In this document: one piece after another, positions 8,821 to 17,792 of the stretch
How the letters are laid out: each line of letters opens with the position of its first letter
Position numbering within the stretch: position 1 is the first letter of the stretch
NCBI RefSeq assembly: GCF_008905045.1
Contig: NZ_VWMY01000006.1
Location: 155,557 to 219,556, forward strand
DNA length: 64,000 bases
Direction: 5' to 3'
DNA from: Streptomyces albicerus
Lineage (GTDB): Bacteria > Actinomycetota > Actinomycetes > Streptomycetales > Streptomycetaceae
The notes under the pieces: model-generated
Database searches by the model: none
What the model saw: only the letters and a program-made list of their open reading frames with translations
What the model was told of the DNA's origin: nothing
Position numbers and translations under genes: made by a program

Positions 8821-9062
8821 GATCCCGCATCTTCCCCGCGCGGGGGGAGCCAATGCCCGTACCCGAGTGAATGCAGCTCAGGGCGCAGAGATGCAGGTGG
8901 AGCGCACACCCCTGCCGGTGACCCCGAGTGTCCGATCAGGAGCGGCTCGTGTTGTGGCAAAGCTATGACGTCCTTGGTGCGCACTTGGGCTTACTGAACG
9001 GGGGTAGGCGGCCATTACGCTTGCTTCTTCGCCCCTGCCCCACCAACCGGAACGCGAGATAC

Positions 9063-10409
9063 ATGACCGTCAACGGTTCAGACGACGTACTCCTTGTCCA
9101 CGGCGGAACCCCGCTGGAGGGCGAGATCCGTGTCCGCGGTGCGAAGAACCTCGTACCGAAGGCCATGGTCGCCGCGCTGCTCGGGAGTGCTCCGAGCCGA
9201 CTGCGCAACGTCCCCGACATCCGTGACGTGCGCGTCGTACGCGGGCTGCTGCAGCTGCACGGCGTGACGGTCCGTCCCGGGGAGGAGCCGGGCGAGCTGG
9301 TCATGGACCCGTCGCACGTGGAGAGCGCGAACGTCGCGGACATCGACGCGCACGCGGGTTCGTCGCGCATCCCGATCCTGTTCTGCGGCCCGCTGCTGCA
9401 CCGTCTCGGGCACGCGTTCATCCCGGGTCTGGGCGGCTGCGACATCGGCGGCCGGCCGATCGACTTCCACTTCGAGGTGCTGCGGCAGTTCGGCGCGACG
9501 ATCGAGAAGCGGGTGGACGGCCAGTACCTGGAGGCCCCGCAGCGGCTGCGCGGCACGAAGATCACGCTGCCGTACCCGTCCGTGGGCGCGACCGAGCAGG
9601 TGCTGCTGACGGCGGTCCTCGCGGAGGGCGTGACGGAGCTCTCGAACGCGGCCGTGGAGCCGGAGATCGAGGACCTGATCTGCGTTCTGCAGAAAATGGG
9701 CGCGATCATCGCGATGGACACGGACCGCACGATCCGTATCACCGGTGTCGACTCGCTCGGCGGCTACACCCACGCGGCCCTCCCGGACCGCCTGGAGGCC
9801 GCCTCGTGGGCTTCCGCGGCGCTGGCGACCGAAGGCAACATCTACGTCCGCGGCGCCCAGCAGCGCTCGATGATGACGTTCCTGAACACCTACCGGAAGG
9901 TGGGCGGCGCCTTCGAGATCGACGACGAGGGCATCCGCTTCTGGCACCCGGGCGGCCAGCTCAAGTCGATCGCCCTCGAAACGGACGTGCACCCGGGCTT
10001 CCAGACCGACTGGCAGCAGCCGCTCGTCGTCGCCCTCACGCAGGCGACGGGCCTGTCGATCGTCCACGAGACGGTGTACGAGTCCCGCCTCGGCTTCACT
10101 TCGGCCCTGAACCAGATGGGCGCGCACATCCAGCTCTACCGCGAGTGCCTCGGCGGCTCGCACTGCCGCTTCGGGCAGCGCAACTTCCTGCACTCAGCGG
10201 TCGTGTCGGGCCCAACCAAGCTCCAGGGCGCCGACCTCGTGATCCCCGACCTCCGCGGCGGCTTCTCGTACCTCATCGCGGCCCTCGCGGCCCAGGGCAC
10301 GTCCCGGGTCCACGGCATCGACCTGATCAACCGCGGCTACGAGAACTTCATGGAGAAGCTCGTGGAGCTGGGCGCGAAGGTGGAACTGCCGGGCAAGGCG
10401 CTGGGCTAG
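9063..10409 (+). CDS. murA: UDP-N-acetylglucosamine 1-carboxyvinyltransferase
   Basis: 448 residues. It transfers enolpyruvate from PEP to UDP-GlcNAc, the first committed step of peptidoglycan synthesis, in the cytoplasm. The Lys-Asn pair of the active site is K28-N29 (GAKNLVPKA), and the catalytic, fosfomycin-reactive cysteine is C126 in GLGGCDIGGRP. The ATG at 9063 gives the normal family length; the open frame extends 45 codons further upstream without a conserved match. A perfect 18-bp hairpin follows. Streptomyces usually carry two murA genes; this one occupies the conserved site next to hup. Confidence 0.95.
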   Translation: MTVNGSDDVLLVHGGTPLEGEIRVRGAKNLVPKAMVAALLGSAPSRLRNVPDIRDVRVVRGLLQLHGVTVRPGEEPGELVMDPSHVESANVADIDAHAGSSRIPILFCGPLLHRLGHAFIPGLGGCDIGGRPIDFHFEVLRQFGATIEKRVDGQYLEAPQRLRGTKITLPYPSVGATEQVLLTAVLAEGVTELSNAAVEPEIEDLICVLQKMGAIIAMDTDRTIRITGVDSLGGYTHAALPDRLEAASWASAALATEGNIYVRGAQQRSMMTFLNTYRKVGGAFEIDDEGIRFWHPGGQLKSIALETDVHPGFQTDWQQPLVVALTQATGLSIVHETVYESRLGFTSALNQMGAHIQLYRECLGGSHCRFGQRNFLHSAVVSGPTKLQGADLVIPDLRGGFSYLIAALAAQGTSRVHGIDLINRGYENFMEKLVELGAKVELPGKALG

Positions 10410-10496
10410 CGAGGATCAGCCCGGCCGGGTATCACTCAGGCCGGCCGGGCATCAGTCGGCCCGGCCGGCGTTCGAGGCTGTTTTTGAGCACAACAA

Positions 10497-10538
10497 CGAT
10501 GGGGCGGCACCCGGAGAAGTCCGGGTGCCGCCCCATCG
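10497..10538. terminator. Bidirectional terminator between murA and hup
   Basis: A perfect 18-bp inverted repeat (CGATGGGGCGGCACCCGG and its complement) around loop AGAAGT, between two convergent genes. Just before it (10420-10470) are imperfect repeats of CCGGCCGGGCATCA. Confidence 0.85.
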
Positions 10539-10585
10539 CATTGCCTACGTGCCGTACACCGTCCCGTGAGGTGTAGACGGCAAGG

Positions 10586-10867
10586 TCACTTGCCCTTGGC
10601 GGCTTCCTTGAGCTTCGAGCCCGCGGAGACCTTCACGCTGTAGCCGGCCGGGATCTGGATCGGGTCGCCGGTCTGCGGGTTGCGCGCGGTACGAGCGGCA
10701 CGGTGGGTGCGCTCGAAGGTCAGGAAGCCGGGGATGGTGACCTTCTCGTCGCCCTTGGCGACGATCTCGCCGACGGTCTCGGCGAACGCGGCCAGAACGG
10801 CGTCGGCGTCCTTGCGGGTCACCTCGGCGCGGTCGGCCAGCGCGGCCACCAGCTCACTGCGGTTCAT
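10586..10867 (-). CDS. hupA: HU-family nucleoid protein
   Basis: 93 residues, full-length HU: MNRSELVAALADRAEVTRKDADAVL at the N-terminus (helical dimer part), GDEKVTIPGFLTFE, and the DNA-bending arm with RTARNPQTGDPIQIPA ending in a Lys-rich tail. It binds and bends DNA without strong sequence preference, compacting the nucleoid. Streptomyces also have a second HU-like protein (HupS) with a long Lys-rich tail; this one lacks that tail and so is the HupA type. The ATG at 10867 has GGGAG upstream. The 420-bp upstream region holds a 21-bp-spaced direct repeat. Confidence 0.95.
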   Translation of the reverse strand: MNRSELVAALADRAEVTRKDADAVLAAFAETVGEIVAKGDEKVTIPGFLTFERTHRAARTARNPQTGDPIQIPAGYSVKVSAGSKLKEAAKGK

Positions 10868-11052
10868 GTTGTTACTCCCGTGTTCTTCTTGCCGTTGAGG
10901 CGTGCCACGCGGCGGAGCCGCATATTGGGCACAGCGAAGTCGATGCTGCCAGGGTCCTCGGTCGGTCCCCGGACCCGGGTCCGTAGCCAGACCCTCGCGC
11001 CCGAAGACGCATCCTGCCCCCACCTGCGGCGGGAAAGCCAATCCGGCACCCC

Positions 11053-11088
11053 TGGGAGTCACACGAACACCCTTGGGAGTCACACGAA
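11053..11088. promoter_or_regulatory. Tandem direct repeat upstream of hup, 21-bp period
   Basis: TGGGAGTCACACGAA occurs at 11053-11067 and again at 11074-11088, exactly 21 bp (two helical turns) apart. The rest of the 10868-11287 gap has no open frame I can support. It also contains a hairpin TGGCCGCC/GGCGGCCA (11110-11133) on the malic enzyme side. Same-face tandem sites suggest a bound regulator or an upstream promoter element of hup. Confidence 0.45.
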
Positions 11089-11287
11089 AAGGCCTGCAAG
11101 GCCCGAACCTGGCCGCCACCCTAAAGGCGGCCACAGGCCCCACGTTCCGCGACGCGCCGGAGCCTGCACGGCCGTGGCGGCCGTCACAGCCGCCGGTTCG
11201 GCCGCCGTACGGGGCACCGAGACTCCTTATACCAGTGCGCCTGCCCACACCATCACAGGGCACACGGCGTACGGCGGCCGGGGTGGC

Positions 11288-12712
11288 TCAGACCGTCGTC
11301 TCCGTCGCGCCCGCGGCCTTCGCCGCGTTGCGGACCGCGCCGGCGACCGCGCCCGCGACCTTGTCGTTGAAGACGCTGGGGATGATGTAGTTCGGGTTGA
11401 GCTCGTCCTCGGTCACCACGTCCGCCAGGGCCGTTGCGGCCGCAAGCATCATCTCCGTGTTGACCGTGCGGGACTGGGCGTCCAGCAGGCCGCGGAAGAC
11501 GCCCGGGAAGACCAGCACGTTGTTGATCTGGTTCGGGAAGTCGGAGCGGCCGGTGGCCACGACGGCCGCGGTCTGGCGGGCGATCGCCGGATCGACCTCG
11601 GGGTCGGGGTTCGCGAGCGCGAACACGATGGCGTCCTTCGCCATGGCCGCCACGTCGTCGCCGTCCAGGACGTTCGGGGCCGAGACGCCGATGAAGACGT
11701 CCGAGCCGCGCACGGCTTCCTTCAACGTGCCCGTGACGCCCTCGGGGTTGGTGTTGTCGGCGATCCACCGCAGCGGTGAGTCGGGGGCCGCCTGGACCAG
11801 GTCCTCGCGGCCCGCGTGCACCACACCGTGGATGTCGGCCACGACGGCGTGCTTGACGCCGGCGGCGATCAGCAGCTTCAGGATGGCCGTACCGGCCGCG
11901 CCCGCACCGGACATGACGACGCGGATGTCACCGATCGCCTTGCCGGCCACGCGCAGCGCGTTCGTGAGGGCCGCGAGCACGACGATCGCCGTGCCGTGCT
12001 GGTCGTCGTGGAAGACCGGGATGTCGAGGGCCTCGCGCAGGCGGGCCTCGATCTCGAAGCAGCGCGGGGCCGAGATGTCCTCGAGGTTGATGCCGGCGAA
12101 GCCCGGGGCGATCGCCTTGACGATCGCGACGATCTCGTCGGTGTCCTGGGTGTCCAGGCACAGCGGCCAGGCGTCGATGTCGGCGAAGCGCTTGAAGAGG
12201 GCCGCCTTGCCCTCCATGACCGGCATGGCGGCCATCGGGCCGATGTTGCCGAGGCCCAGGACCGCCGAGCCGTCCGTCACGACCGCGACGGTGTTGCGCT
12301 TGATGGTGAGGCGGCGGGCGTCCTCGGGGTTCTCGGCGATCGCCATGCACACCCGGGCCACGCCCGGCGTGTAGATCATCGAGAGGTCGTCACGGTTGCG
12401 GATCGGGTGCTTGGACTGCATCTCGATCTTGCCGCCGAGGTGCATCAGGAACGTACGGTCGGAGACCTTGCCGAGCGTGACGCCCTCGATGCCGCGCAGC
12501 TGCTCGACGATCTCGTCGGCGTGCGCCGTGGAGGTCGCGGCGATGGTGACGTCGATCCGAAGCTTCTCGTGGCCGGAGGCCGTGACGTCGAGGCCGGTCA
12601 CCGAGCCTCCGTGGGACTCGACGGCTCCGGTGAGCTGAGACACCGCTGTGCCACTGGCGGGCACCTCGAGGCGGACCGTCATCGAGTAGGAGACGCTGGG
12701 CGCCGTTGCCAT
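11288..12712 (-). CDS. NAD(P)-dependent malic enzyme with N-terminal ACT-like domain
   Basis: 474 residues. It oxidatively decarboxylates malate to pyruvate, linking the TCA cycle to pyruvate and reducing power. Residues 8-85 form an ACT-like regulatory domain. The catalytic part has SMIYTPGVARVC (Y114), INLEDISAPRCFE (E211, D212), FHDDQHGTAIVV (D236, D237 metal ligands) and a dinucleotide fold GAGAAG at 269-274. The bacterial short-form malic enzyme without phosphotransacetylase domain fits the length. Coenzyme choice cannot be read with certainty; the S. coelicolor protein at this locus is reported as NAD-dependent. Downstream is the hup upstream region. Confidence 0.92.
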   Translation of the reverse strand: MATAPSVSYSMTVRLEVPASGTAVSQLTGAVESHGGSVTGLDVTASGHEKLRIDVTIAATSTAHADEIVEQLRGIEGVTLGKVSDRTFLMHLGGKIEMQSKHPIRNRDDLSMIYTPGVARVCMAIAENPEDARRLTIKRNTVAVVTDGSAVLGLGNIGPMAAMPVMEGKAALFKRFADIDAWPLCLDTQDTDEIVAIVKAIAPGFAGINLEDISAPRCFEIEARLREALDIPVFHDDQHGTAIVVLAALTNALRVAGKAIGDIRVVMSGAGAAGTAILKLLIAAGVKHAVVADIHGVVHAGREDLVQAAPDSPLRWIADNTNPEGVTGTLKEAVRGSDVFIGVSAPNVLDGDDVAAMAKDAIVFALANPDPEVDPAIARQTAAVVATGRSDFPNQINNVLVFPGVFRGLLDAQSRTVNTEMMLAAATALADVVTEDELNPNYIIPSVFNDKVAGAVAGAVRNAAKAAGATETTV

Positions 12713-12838
12713 GGCCGACTTCCTCTGCTTTCACCGGGTACTGCGAGCGCTATTGGTTCGCGGGTTTGCCGTCCGATCGTCGCACCTACCGCGGAGTACG
12801 TGGTAGCCGCCCCGGATTGCGAACGTTTTGTTCTCAAT

Positions 12839-12976
12839 GAAAAAGAGGTCCACGTCACCGGGTGACGTGGACCTCTCGTAGATCTAATGGCACCGACCCG
12901 CCATGCTCGCCTCGCGGCAAGTGGTCGCTCGTAGCGACGAAGGTTGGGCCCGGGGGCTTGGATCGGGCCGGTGCCA
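12839..12976 (-). ncRNA. Candidate small RNA, about 138 nt
   Basis: Between the helicase and malic enzyme genes, on the minus strand. Predicted start at about 12976 coincides with an outer stem: TGGCACCGGCCC at the 5' end pairs with GGGTCGGTGCCA about 77 nt later, one mismatch. Inside is a clear hairpin GTCGCTACGAGCGAC (12938-12924) and further GC-rich pairing. The RNA ends in a 16-bp hairpin followed by five U. A promoter-like sequence is correctly placed upstream. No open reading frame is supported. It does not have tRNA, SRP or tmRNA features. Inference from structure; not matched to a known family. Confidence 0.55.
12840..12876 (-). terminator. Intrinsic terminator with U-run
   Basis: AGAGGTCCACGTCACC and its exact complement, separated by one base, followed on the minus strand by TTTTTCATTG. 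This is the most canonical rho-independent terminator in the window. It would end the small RNA and any read-through from the helicase gene. Confidence 0.85.
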
Positions 12977-12981
12977 CATCC

Positions 12982-13009
12982 AAGGTAACAAACGATCCCC
13001 GTAAGGCAA
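12982..13009 (-). promoter_or_regulatory. Predicted promoter of the candidate small RNA
   Basis: Minus strand TTGCCT (13009-13004), a 16-bp spacer, TACCTT (12987-12982). The predicted start, seven bases on, falls at the first base pair of the RNA outer stem. Independent of the helicase gene, whose stop is 60 bp upstream. Confidence 0.5.
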
Positions 13010-13068
13010 TTCCCGCACCGGAGGTTCACAGGGACCGTTCACCGGCTCAGTCCCACGGGTTCACCGGT

Positions 13069-15495
13069 TCAGTCCCGCAGCAGGTCCGGCACCCCGTTCG
13101 CGTCCGGTTCGTCGCGGTCCGCCGAGACGACGGTGAGCTGCTGGGTGGCCCGGGTCAGCGCCACGTACAGCACGCGCAGCCCGGCCGGCGACTCGTCGGC
13201 GATCTCCGCCGGAGAGACCACCACCGTGGCGTCGTACTCCAGTCCCTTGGCCTCCAGGCTGCCGAGGGCCACCACGCGGTCCCCGAGCCCGGCGAGCCAC
13301 CGGGCGGCCTCCGCGCGCCGGTTCATGGCGACGACCACGCCGACCGTGCCGTCGACCTGGTCGAGCAGCCGCGTGGCCTCCTCCCGCACGGTCTTCGCGA
13401 GTGAGTCCCGTACGACGGTGCCGTGTCCTTTGCTCGTGGTCACAAACCGCGGCCGCACGCCCGTGGAGCGGACCGCGGACGGGGAGTCGGAGCCGGGCAT
13501 GGCGAGGGCCAGGACCTTGGCGGCGAGCTCGGCGATCTCGGCCGGGTTGCGGTAGTTCACCGTGAGCGTGAAGCGGCGGCGCGGGCGGGTGCCGAGGGCT
13601 TCGTCGCGGGCCTCGGCGGCCTCGTCCGGGTCGGACCACGAGGACTGGGCGGGGTCGCCGACGACCGTCCAGGTGGCGTGCCGGCCACGGCGGCCGATCA
13701 TGCGCCACTGCATGGGCGTGACGTCCTGCGCCTCGTCGACGATGACGTGCGCGTACTCCGTGCGCTCCTGGGCCAGCCGCTCGGCGCGCTCGCGCTGCGT
13801 CTCCTCGCGTACAGGCATGAGCTCCTCCAGGCCCGTGAGCTGGTCGAGCGGGTCGAGGTCGCGCTTCCTGCGGGGACGGGCCGGGGTGCCGAGGATCGCC
13901 TGGAGTTCGTCGAGCATGGCCACGTCGTGCACGGAGAGCCCGTCCCGCTTGAGGGAGCGCGCCACGCGCCGGACCTCGCCGGGGTTGAGGATCCGCCGCG
14001 CCCAGCGCCCGAGCCGCTTCTCGTCGGCCATCGCCTCCAGGACGGCGCGCGGGGTCAGCTCGGGCCACCAGGCGTCCAGGAACGCGATGAAGCTGTCCTC
14101 GGAGCTGACGTCCTCGTCGAACGACGAGCGCAGTTCCGCCGCCAGCTCGGGGTCGGTGTGCCGGGTCCCGGCGCCGGACTGCGCCCAGAGGGCGTCGAGC
14201 AGCAGCTTGCGGGCGCGCGGGCGCAGCAGGTTCACGGGCGCGGTCCCGGAGAGCGCGTTGTGCCGGATGCGCTCCAGCTCGGGTGCCTCCAGCTCCAGCC
14301 GGCGTCCGAAGGCGACGACGCGGAGGCGGGCGGGCGGTCCTGCCGGGGGCTGCGGATCGCGTTCGTCACCGAAGTCGTCGCCGGGTTCGCCGAACGCGAG
14401 CTGCCCGGCCCGCTCGGCCGCACCCGGCTGTCCGCCGGGCCCGCCCGGCGTCTCCAGCGCTCCCCGAGCCGCCTTCCGCAGCACCTTCAGCATCCGGTAC
14501 GAACCCTTGGCCCGGGCCACGGCCGGCGAGTCGTACAGCGTGGCCTCGGCGCCGTCGACCAGGGAGCCGACCGCGCGGATGGCGACCTGGCCCTCCTCGC
14601 CGAGGGACGGCAGGACGCCCTCGGTGTACGCCACCAGCAGGGGCGTGGGCGAGACGATCAGGATGCCGCCCGCGTACCGGCGGCGGTCCTGGTAGAGCAG
14701 ATACGCGGCCCGGTGCAGGGCGACCGCCGTCTTGCCGGTGCCGGGCCCGCCCTCCACGTACGTCACCGACGCGGCGGGTGCCCGGATGACGAGGTCCTGC
14801 TCGGCCTGGATGGAGGCGACGATGTCCCGCATGGTGTGGCTGCGGGCCTGGCCCAGCGCGGCCATCAGCGCACCGTCGCCGATCACCGGCAGTTCACGCC
14901 CGGCGAGGGAGGCTTTCAGCTCCGGGCGCATCAGGTCGTCCTCGACCCCGAGGACCTTGCGGCCCTTGGAGCGGATGACCCGACGGCGTACGACCCGGCC
15001 GGGATCGACCGGCGTGGAGCGGTAGAACGGCGCGGCCGCCGGGGCCCGCCAGTCGATCACCAGCGGCGCGTAGTCCGCGTCGAGGACGCCGATACGGCCG
15101 ATGTGGAGTGTCTCCGCGATCTCGGCGGTGTTGTCGGGCCGTACGGCGCCCTCGGCGGGTTCGACCGCCGTGTACGCGCCGTCCGGGCCCTTCTGGCCGT
15201 CCTTGCCGAGGAGCAGGTCGATCCGTCCGAAGAGGAAGTCCTCGAACTCGTTGTTCAGGCGGTTGAGGTGGACCCCCGCCCGGAACACCTGCGCGTCACG
15301 CTCCGCGAGTGCTCCCGGCGTACCGACCTGGCCGCGCTTGGCGGCGTCGTTCATGAGGAACTCCGCCTCGTGGATCTTCTCCTCGAGGCGCCGGTACACC
15401 CGGTCCAGGTGTTCCTGTTCGACGCCGACCTCGCGGTCGCGCACGGAGTCGCCCACCGGATCGAACGCCGTTTCCTGCTGAACCTGAGCGGCCAC
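13069..15495 (-). CDS. HelD-like superfamily 1 ATPase (RNA polymerase-associated)
   Basis: 808 residues from a GTG with AGAAGGGGG upstream. The N-terminus (about 20-95) is a charged, coiled-coil region EQEHLDRVYRRLEEKIHEAEFLM, typical of HelD proteins, where it enters the RNA polymerase secondary channel. The UvrD/Rep-type ATPase core has Walker A GGPGTGKTAVALH at 249-261, motif II IVDEAQDVTPMQW, and C-terminal SF1 motifs (VNYRNPAEIAELA, LEAKGLEYDATVV, LYVALTRATQ). HelD recycles or protects RNA polymerase; a Streptomyces relative (HelR) protects from rifamycins. I see no rifamycin-associated palindrome upstream, so no resistance role is claimed. Confidence 0.88.
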   Translation of the reverse strand: MAAQVQQETAFDPVGDSVRDREVGVEQEHLDRVYRRLEEKIHEAEFLMNDAAKRGQVGTPGALAERDAQVFRAGVHLNRLNNEFEDFLFGRIDLLLGKDGQKGPDGAYTAVEPAEGAVRPDNTAEIAETLHIGRIGVLDADYAPLVIDWRAPAAAPFYRSTPVDPGRVVRRRVIRSKGRKVLGVEDDLMRPELKASLAGRELPVIGDGALMAALGQARSHTMRDIVASIQAEQDLVIRAPAASVTYVEGGPGTGKTAVALHRAAYLLYQDRRRYAGGILIVSPTPLLVAYTEGVLPSLGEEGQVAIRAVGSLVDGAEATLYDSPAVARAKGSYRMLKVLRKAARGALETPGGPGGQPGAAERAGQLAFGEPGDDFGDERDPQPPAGPPARLRVVAFGRRLELEAPELERIRHNALSGTAPVNLLRPRARKLLLDALWAQSGAGTRHTDPELAAELRSSFDEDVSSEDSFIAFLDAWWPELTPRAVLEAMADEKRLGRWARRILNPGEVRRVARSLKRDGLSVHDVAMLDELQAILGTPARPRRKRDLDPLDQLTGLEELMPVREETQRERAERLAQERTEYAHVIVDEAQDVTPMQWRMIGRRGRHATWTVVGDPAQSSWSDPDEAAEARDEALGTRPRRRFTLTVNYRNPAEIAELAAKVLALAMPGSDSPSAVRSTGVRPRFVTTSKGHGTVVRDSLAKTVREEATRLLDQVDGTVGVVVAMNRRAEAARWLAGLGDRVVALGSLEAKGLEYDATVVVSPAEIADESPAGLRVLYVALTRATQQLTVVSADRDEPDANGVPDLLRD

Positions 15496-15590
15496 CGGGC
15501 CCCCTTCTGACGTGCATGGCAGCCGTCAACCGTACGCGAAGGGGGGCCCGTGAGGCTACGTATCCGCTCGTGATCCGCTTACACGTCGAC

Positions 15591-16406
15591 TTATACGTCG
15601 ACCTGGACCAGTTTCTTGCCGTCGAAGGTCACGACCTCGAAGTGGTCGATGTCGGCGGTGTTCATGGCGACGCCGCCGTGGACGTAGAGCGGGTTCTTGG
15701 CCTGCTCGGTGGTGGCGTTCTCGATGCCGTAGCCCCATTTCGGGACCGCCCAGGTGGTCGCCGTCTCCCGCTCGCCGTTCTTGCCGACGGCGATGAGGGA
15801 GCACTTCTCCGGGCCCTTCACGTTCTTCAGCTCCAGGACCGAGTGGGTGCCCCAGGCCTTGCTCTCCATGCCGACCACGGCACTGACCTTGGTGCTCGCG
15901 TCCGTGGCCTCGACCTTGTCGGTCATATGCGTGAACGCGTCCTTGGCGGGACTGCTGGACTGGGCCAGCGGCCGCGTGCCGGAGTCGTCGTCGCCGCCGG
16001 TGACCGCGATCGCGGCGACCGGGCCGCCGATGATCAGCGAGGCCGCGAGCCCGAAGAAGGCGCGGCGAGTCCTCTTCGCGCGGACACGGCGCTGGGCGAC
16101 CTCGTCGACCAGCTTGTCCGCGAGCCGTGGGCTCGGGCGGGCGGCCAGCGACTCGCCGATGGCCGGCGTGCCATGGGAGGCTGGCAGATCCGCGAGGGCG
16201 GCGAGCATCGGCTCCATGCCCGCGAGCTCGTCGAGCTGCTGCGCGCACCACTCGCAGGTCGCGAGGTGCGCCTCGAAGGCGGTGGCTTCGACGTCGTCGA
16301 GGATGCCGAGCGCATAGGCACCTACGGTCTCGTGCACATCGCCCTGCCCTTGCGAACTTTGCATGGGTCCAGGACTACCCGTTCCGTATCCCCCGTATGT
16401 GCTCAT
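15591..16406 (-). CDS. Membrane anti-sigma factor, zinc-finger (ZAS) type
   Basis: 271 residues. The N-terminal anti-sigma domain has the ZAS zinc motif H47-x3-C51-x2-C54 (AHLATCEWC) with an upstream His25. One membrane segment at about 116-136 (FFGLAASLIIGGPVAAIAV) is followed by a 130-residue extracytoplasmic DUF-type domain that is likely the signal-sensing part. It starts within the stop of the sigma gene (ATGA overlap), so both are co-translated. It should hold the ECF sigma factor at the membrane until a cell-envelope signal triggers release. It corresponds to the partner (RsuA) of SigU by position. Confidence 0.9.
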   Translation of the reverse strand: MSTYGGYGTGSPGPMQSSQGQGDVHETVGAYALGILDDVEATAFEAHLATCEWCAQQLDELAGMEPMLAALADLPASHGTPAIGESLAARPSPRLADKLVDEVAQRRVRAKRTRRAFFGLAASLIIGGPVAAIAVTGGDDDSGTRPLAQSSSPAKDAFTHMTDKVEATDASTKVSAVVGMESKAWGTHSVLELKNVKGPEKCSLIAVGKNGERETATTWAVPKWGYGIENATTEQAKNPLYVHGGVAMNTADIDHFEVVTFDGKKLVQVDV

Positions 16407-16978
16407 GCCGTCACCCCCCGCTCCTCCAGTGCGAGCTTCATCGAACGCAGGGCATAGAACACCCGTGAGCGCACCGTTCCGCTGGGTATCCCCAGGGTCT
16501 CGGCGGCCTCGTTCACGGTACGCCCCTTGAAGTACGTCTCGACCAGTACCTCCCGGTGGGCGGGGGTCAGGTCGTCGAGCGCGTCAGAGAGTGTCATCAG
16601 CCACAACGCCTTGTCGATCTCGTCCTCCGCGGGAATGACCTCCAGCGGCGACGGGTCCACCTCCTGCGGCCGGGCCTGCCGGCTGCGGTGACCGTCGATG
16701 ACGATGCGCCGGGCGACCGTCACCAGCCAGGGGCGTACCGAACCGGTCGCTCGGTTGAGCTGACCGGCGTTCTTCCAGGCACGGATGAGCGTCTCCTGCA
16801 CGACGTCCTCCGCACGCTGCCGGTCCCCGGCGACCAGCCGCAGCACATAGGCGAGCAGGGGTCCTGCGTGTTCGCGGTACAGCGCACGCATCAGCTCCTC
16901 GTCCGGTTCCGAGGGCTGGGACATGCGATGTCGGGCCCTCGGCAATCGTTCATCGGCCACGGCGGAATCCTTGCGCAC
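16403..16978 (-). CDS. sigU: ECF RNA polymerase sigma factor, SigU-like
   Basis: 191 residues. Sigma region 2 is MRALYREHAGPLLAYVLRLV...RAEDVVQETLIRAWKN, region 4 is LTPAHREVLVETYFKG...EAAETLGIPSGTVRSRVFYALRSMK with its helix-turn-helix. There is no region 3, as in ECF (group 4) sigmas. The gene is coupled to its anti-sigma factor by an ATGA overlap. The GTG at 16978 has GGAGGT about five bases upstream; a later ATG (MSQPSEPDEE) is possible. By locus it matches S. coelicolor SigU, linked to cell envelope and differentiation. Upstream 17000-17198 would hold its promoter. Confidence 0.88.
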   Translation of the reverse strand: MRKDSAVADERLPRARHRMSQPSEPDEELMRALYREHAGPLLAYVLRLVAGDRQRAEDVVQETLIRAWKNAGQLNRATGSVRPWLVTVARRIVIDGHRSRQARPQEVDPSPLEVIPAEDEIDKALWLMTLSDALDDLTPAHREVLVETYFKGRTVNEAAETLGIPSGTVRSRVFYALRSMKLALEERGVTA

Positions 16979-17198
16979 GCCTACCTCCGGTGTCCGGGGG
17001 ATCCCCCAGTCGGTCGCTCATCACCGGATACGGGTGGAGGCGCTGCGCTGTTCAATGTGCACGGAATTCTTTGTGAGGAACGTGGGACTGAGAGCAGGTC
17101 AACTCTCTTCACATGCTCCACATTTGCTTCACGGGGGCTCCATCGAGGGATCCTAGCCCGCGCGAACGCCGCTCCATACTCGCAGGTATGCGATCACC

Positions 17199-17792
17199 CT
17201 ATGCCCGCGCGAGCGCCGCCCTGCGCCGATGCCGCGCGACCCGTTCACGGTTCCCGCACACCTCACTGGAGCACCACCTGCGACGACGCCCCCGGGACGT
17301 GTCCAGGTAGACGATGGGACAGTTGTCTCCCTCGCACTGGCGGATGCTCGCGCGGGCGACGGGATCTGTGAGGAGTTCCACTGCGTCGCGGGCGATCGCC
17401 GCGAGAAGAGCGGCGCAGCTCGGCGGGCCGTCCAGGGCGCGTACGAGCGAGCCGCCGGCGTCCCACACCGCGCGCGGTACGGGCGGTGCGGCGCGGGCGA
17501 GTTCGTTGACGCGGGTCAGCGCGATGTCGAAGGGCCGGGAGTCCCGGGAGGGCTCGCCGCGCACCAACTGCCCGATATGGGCGCGCAGTTCGCGAAAGCC
17601 CACGAGCCAGGAGGAGTCTGCCGCCGCGAGTGGCGTACCCGGCGGGACGAGTCCGGATCCGTTGATCCAGGCCCGCAGCGGCTCGGCCGAGTCGAGCCGT
17701 TCCTCCGGGTGCGTGGTCGCCAGGAGATCCAGGCAGAGCCGCCCGGAGTCGAACCGCAGCTCGTACGAGGCCGTGGCCGTGCCAAGTGCCAT
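17199..17792 (-). CDS. CGNR zinc finger protein (ABATE domain)
   Basis: 197 residues. The N-terminal ABATE domain (YELRFDSGRLCLDLLATTH...) is followed by a C-terminal CGNR zinc finger: CEGDNCPIVYLDTSR, then WCSSEVCGNRERVARHRRR. The four Cys bind zinc and the Arg-rich end is suited to nucleic acid binding. The family is presumed to be stress-responsive transcription regulators, but no target is established. It is divergent from the DUF1772 gene, with about 200 bp between them, so it may control that gene. Inference only. Confidence 0.88.
   Translation of the reverse strand: MALGTATASYELRFDSGRLCLDLLATTHPEERLDSAEPLRAWINGSGLVPPGTPLAAADSSWLVGFRELRAHIGQLVRGEPSRDSRPFDIALTRVNELARAAPPVPRAVWDAGGSLVRALDGPPSCAALLAAIARDAVELLTDPVARASIRQCEGDNCPIVYLDTSRGRRRRWCSSEVCGNRERVARHRRRAALARA

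Noticed and set aside
12888..12976. Possible class II tRNA (89 nt, cloverleaf-like outline)
   Set aside because: No TTC-type T loop, no anticodon arm of proper size on either strand; the small RNA reading fits better.
15496..15590. Rifamycin-associated element upstream of the HelD-like gene
   Set aside because: No 19-bp palindrome of that type is visible, so no resistance role is claimed.
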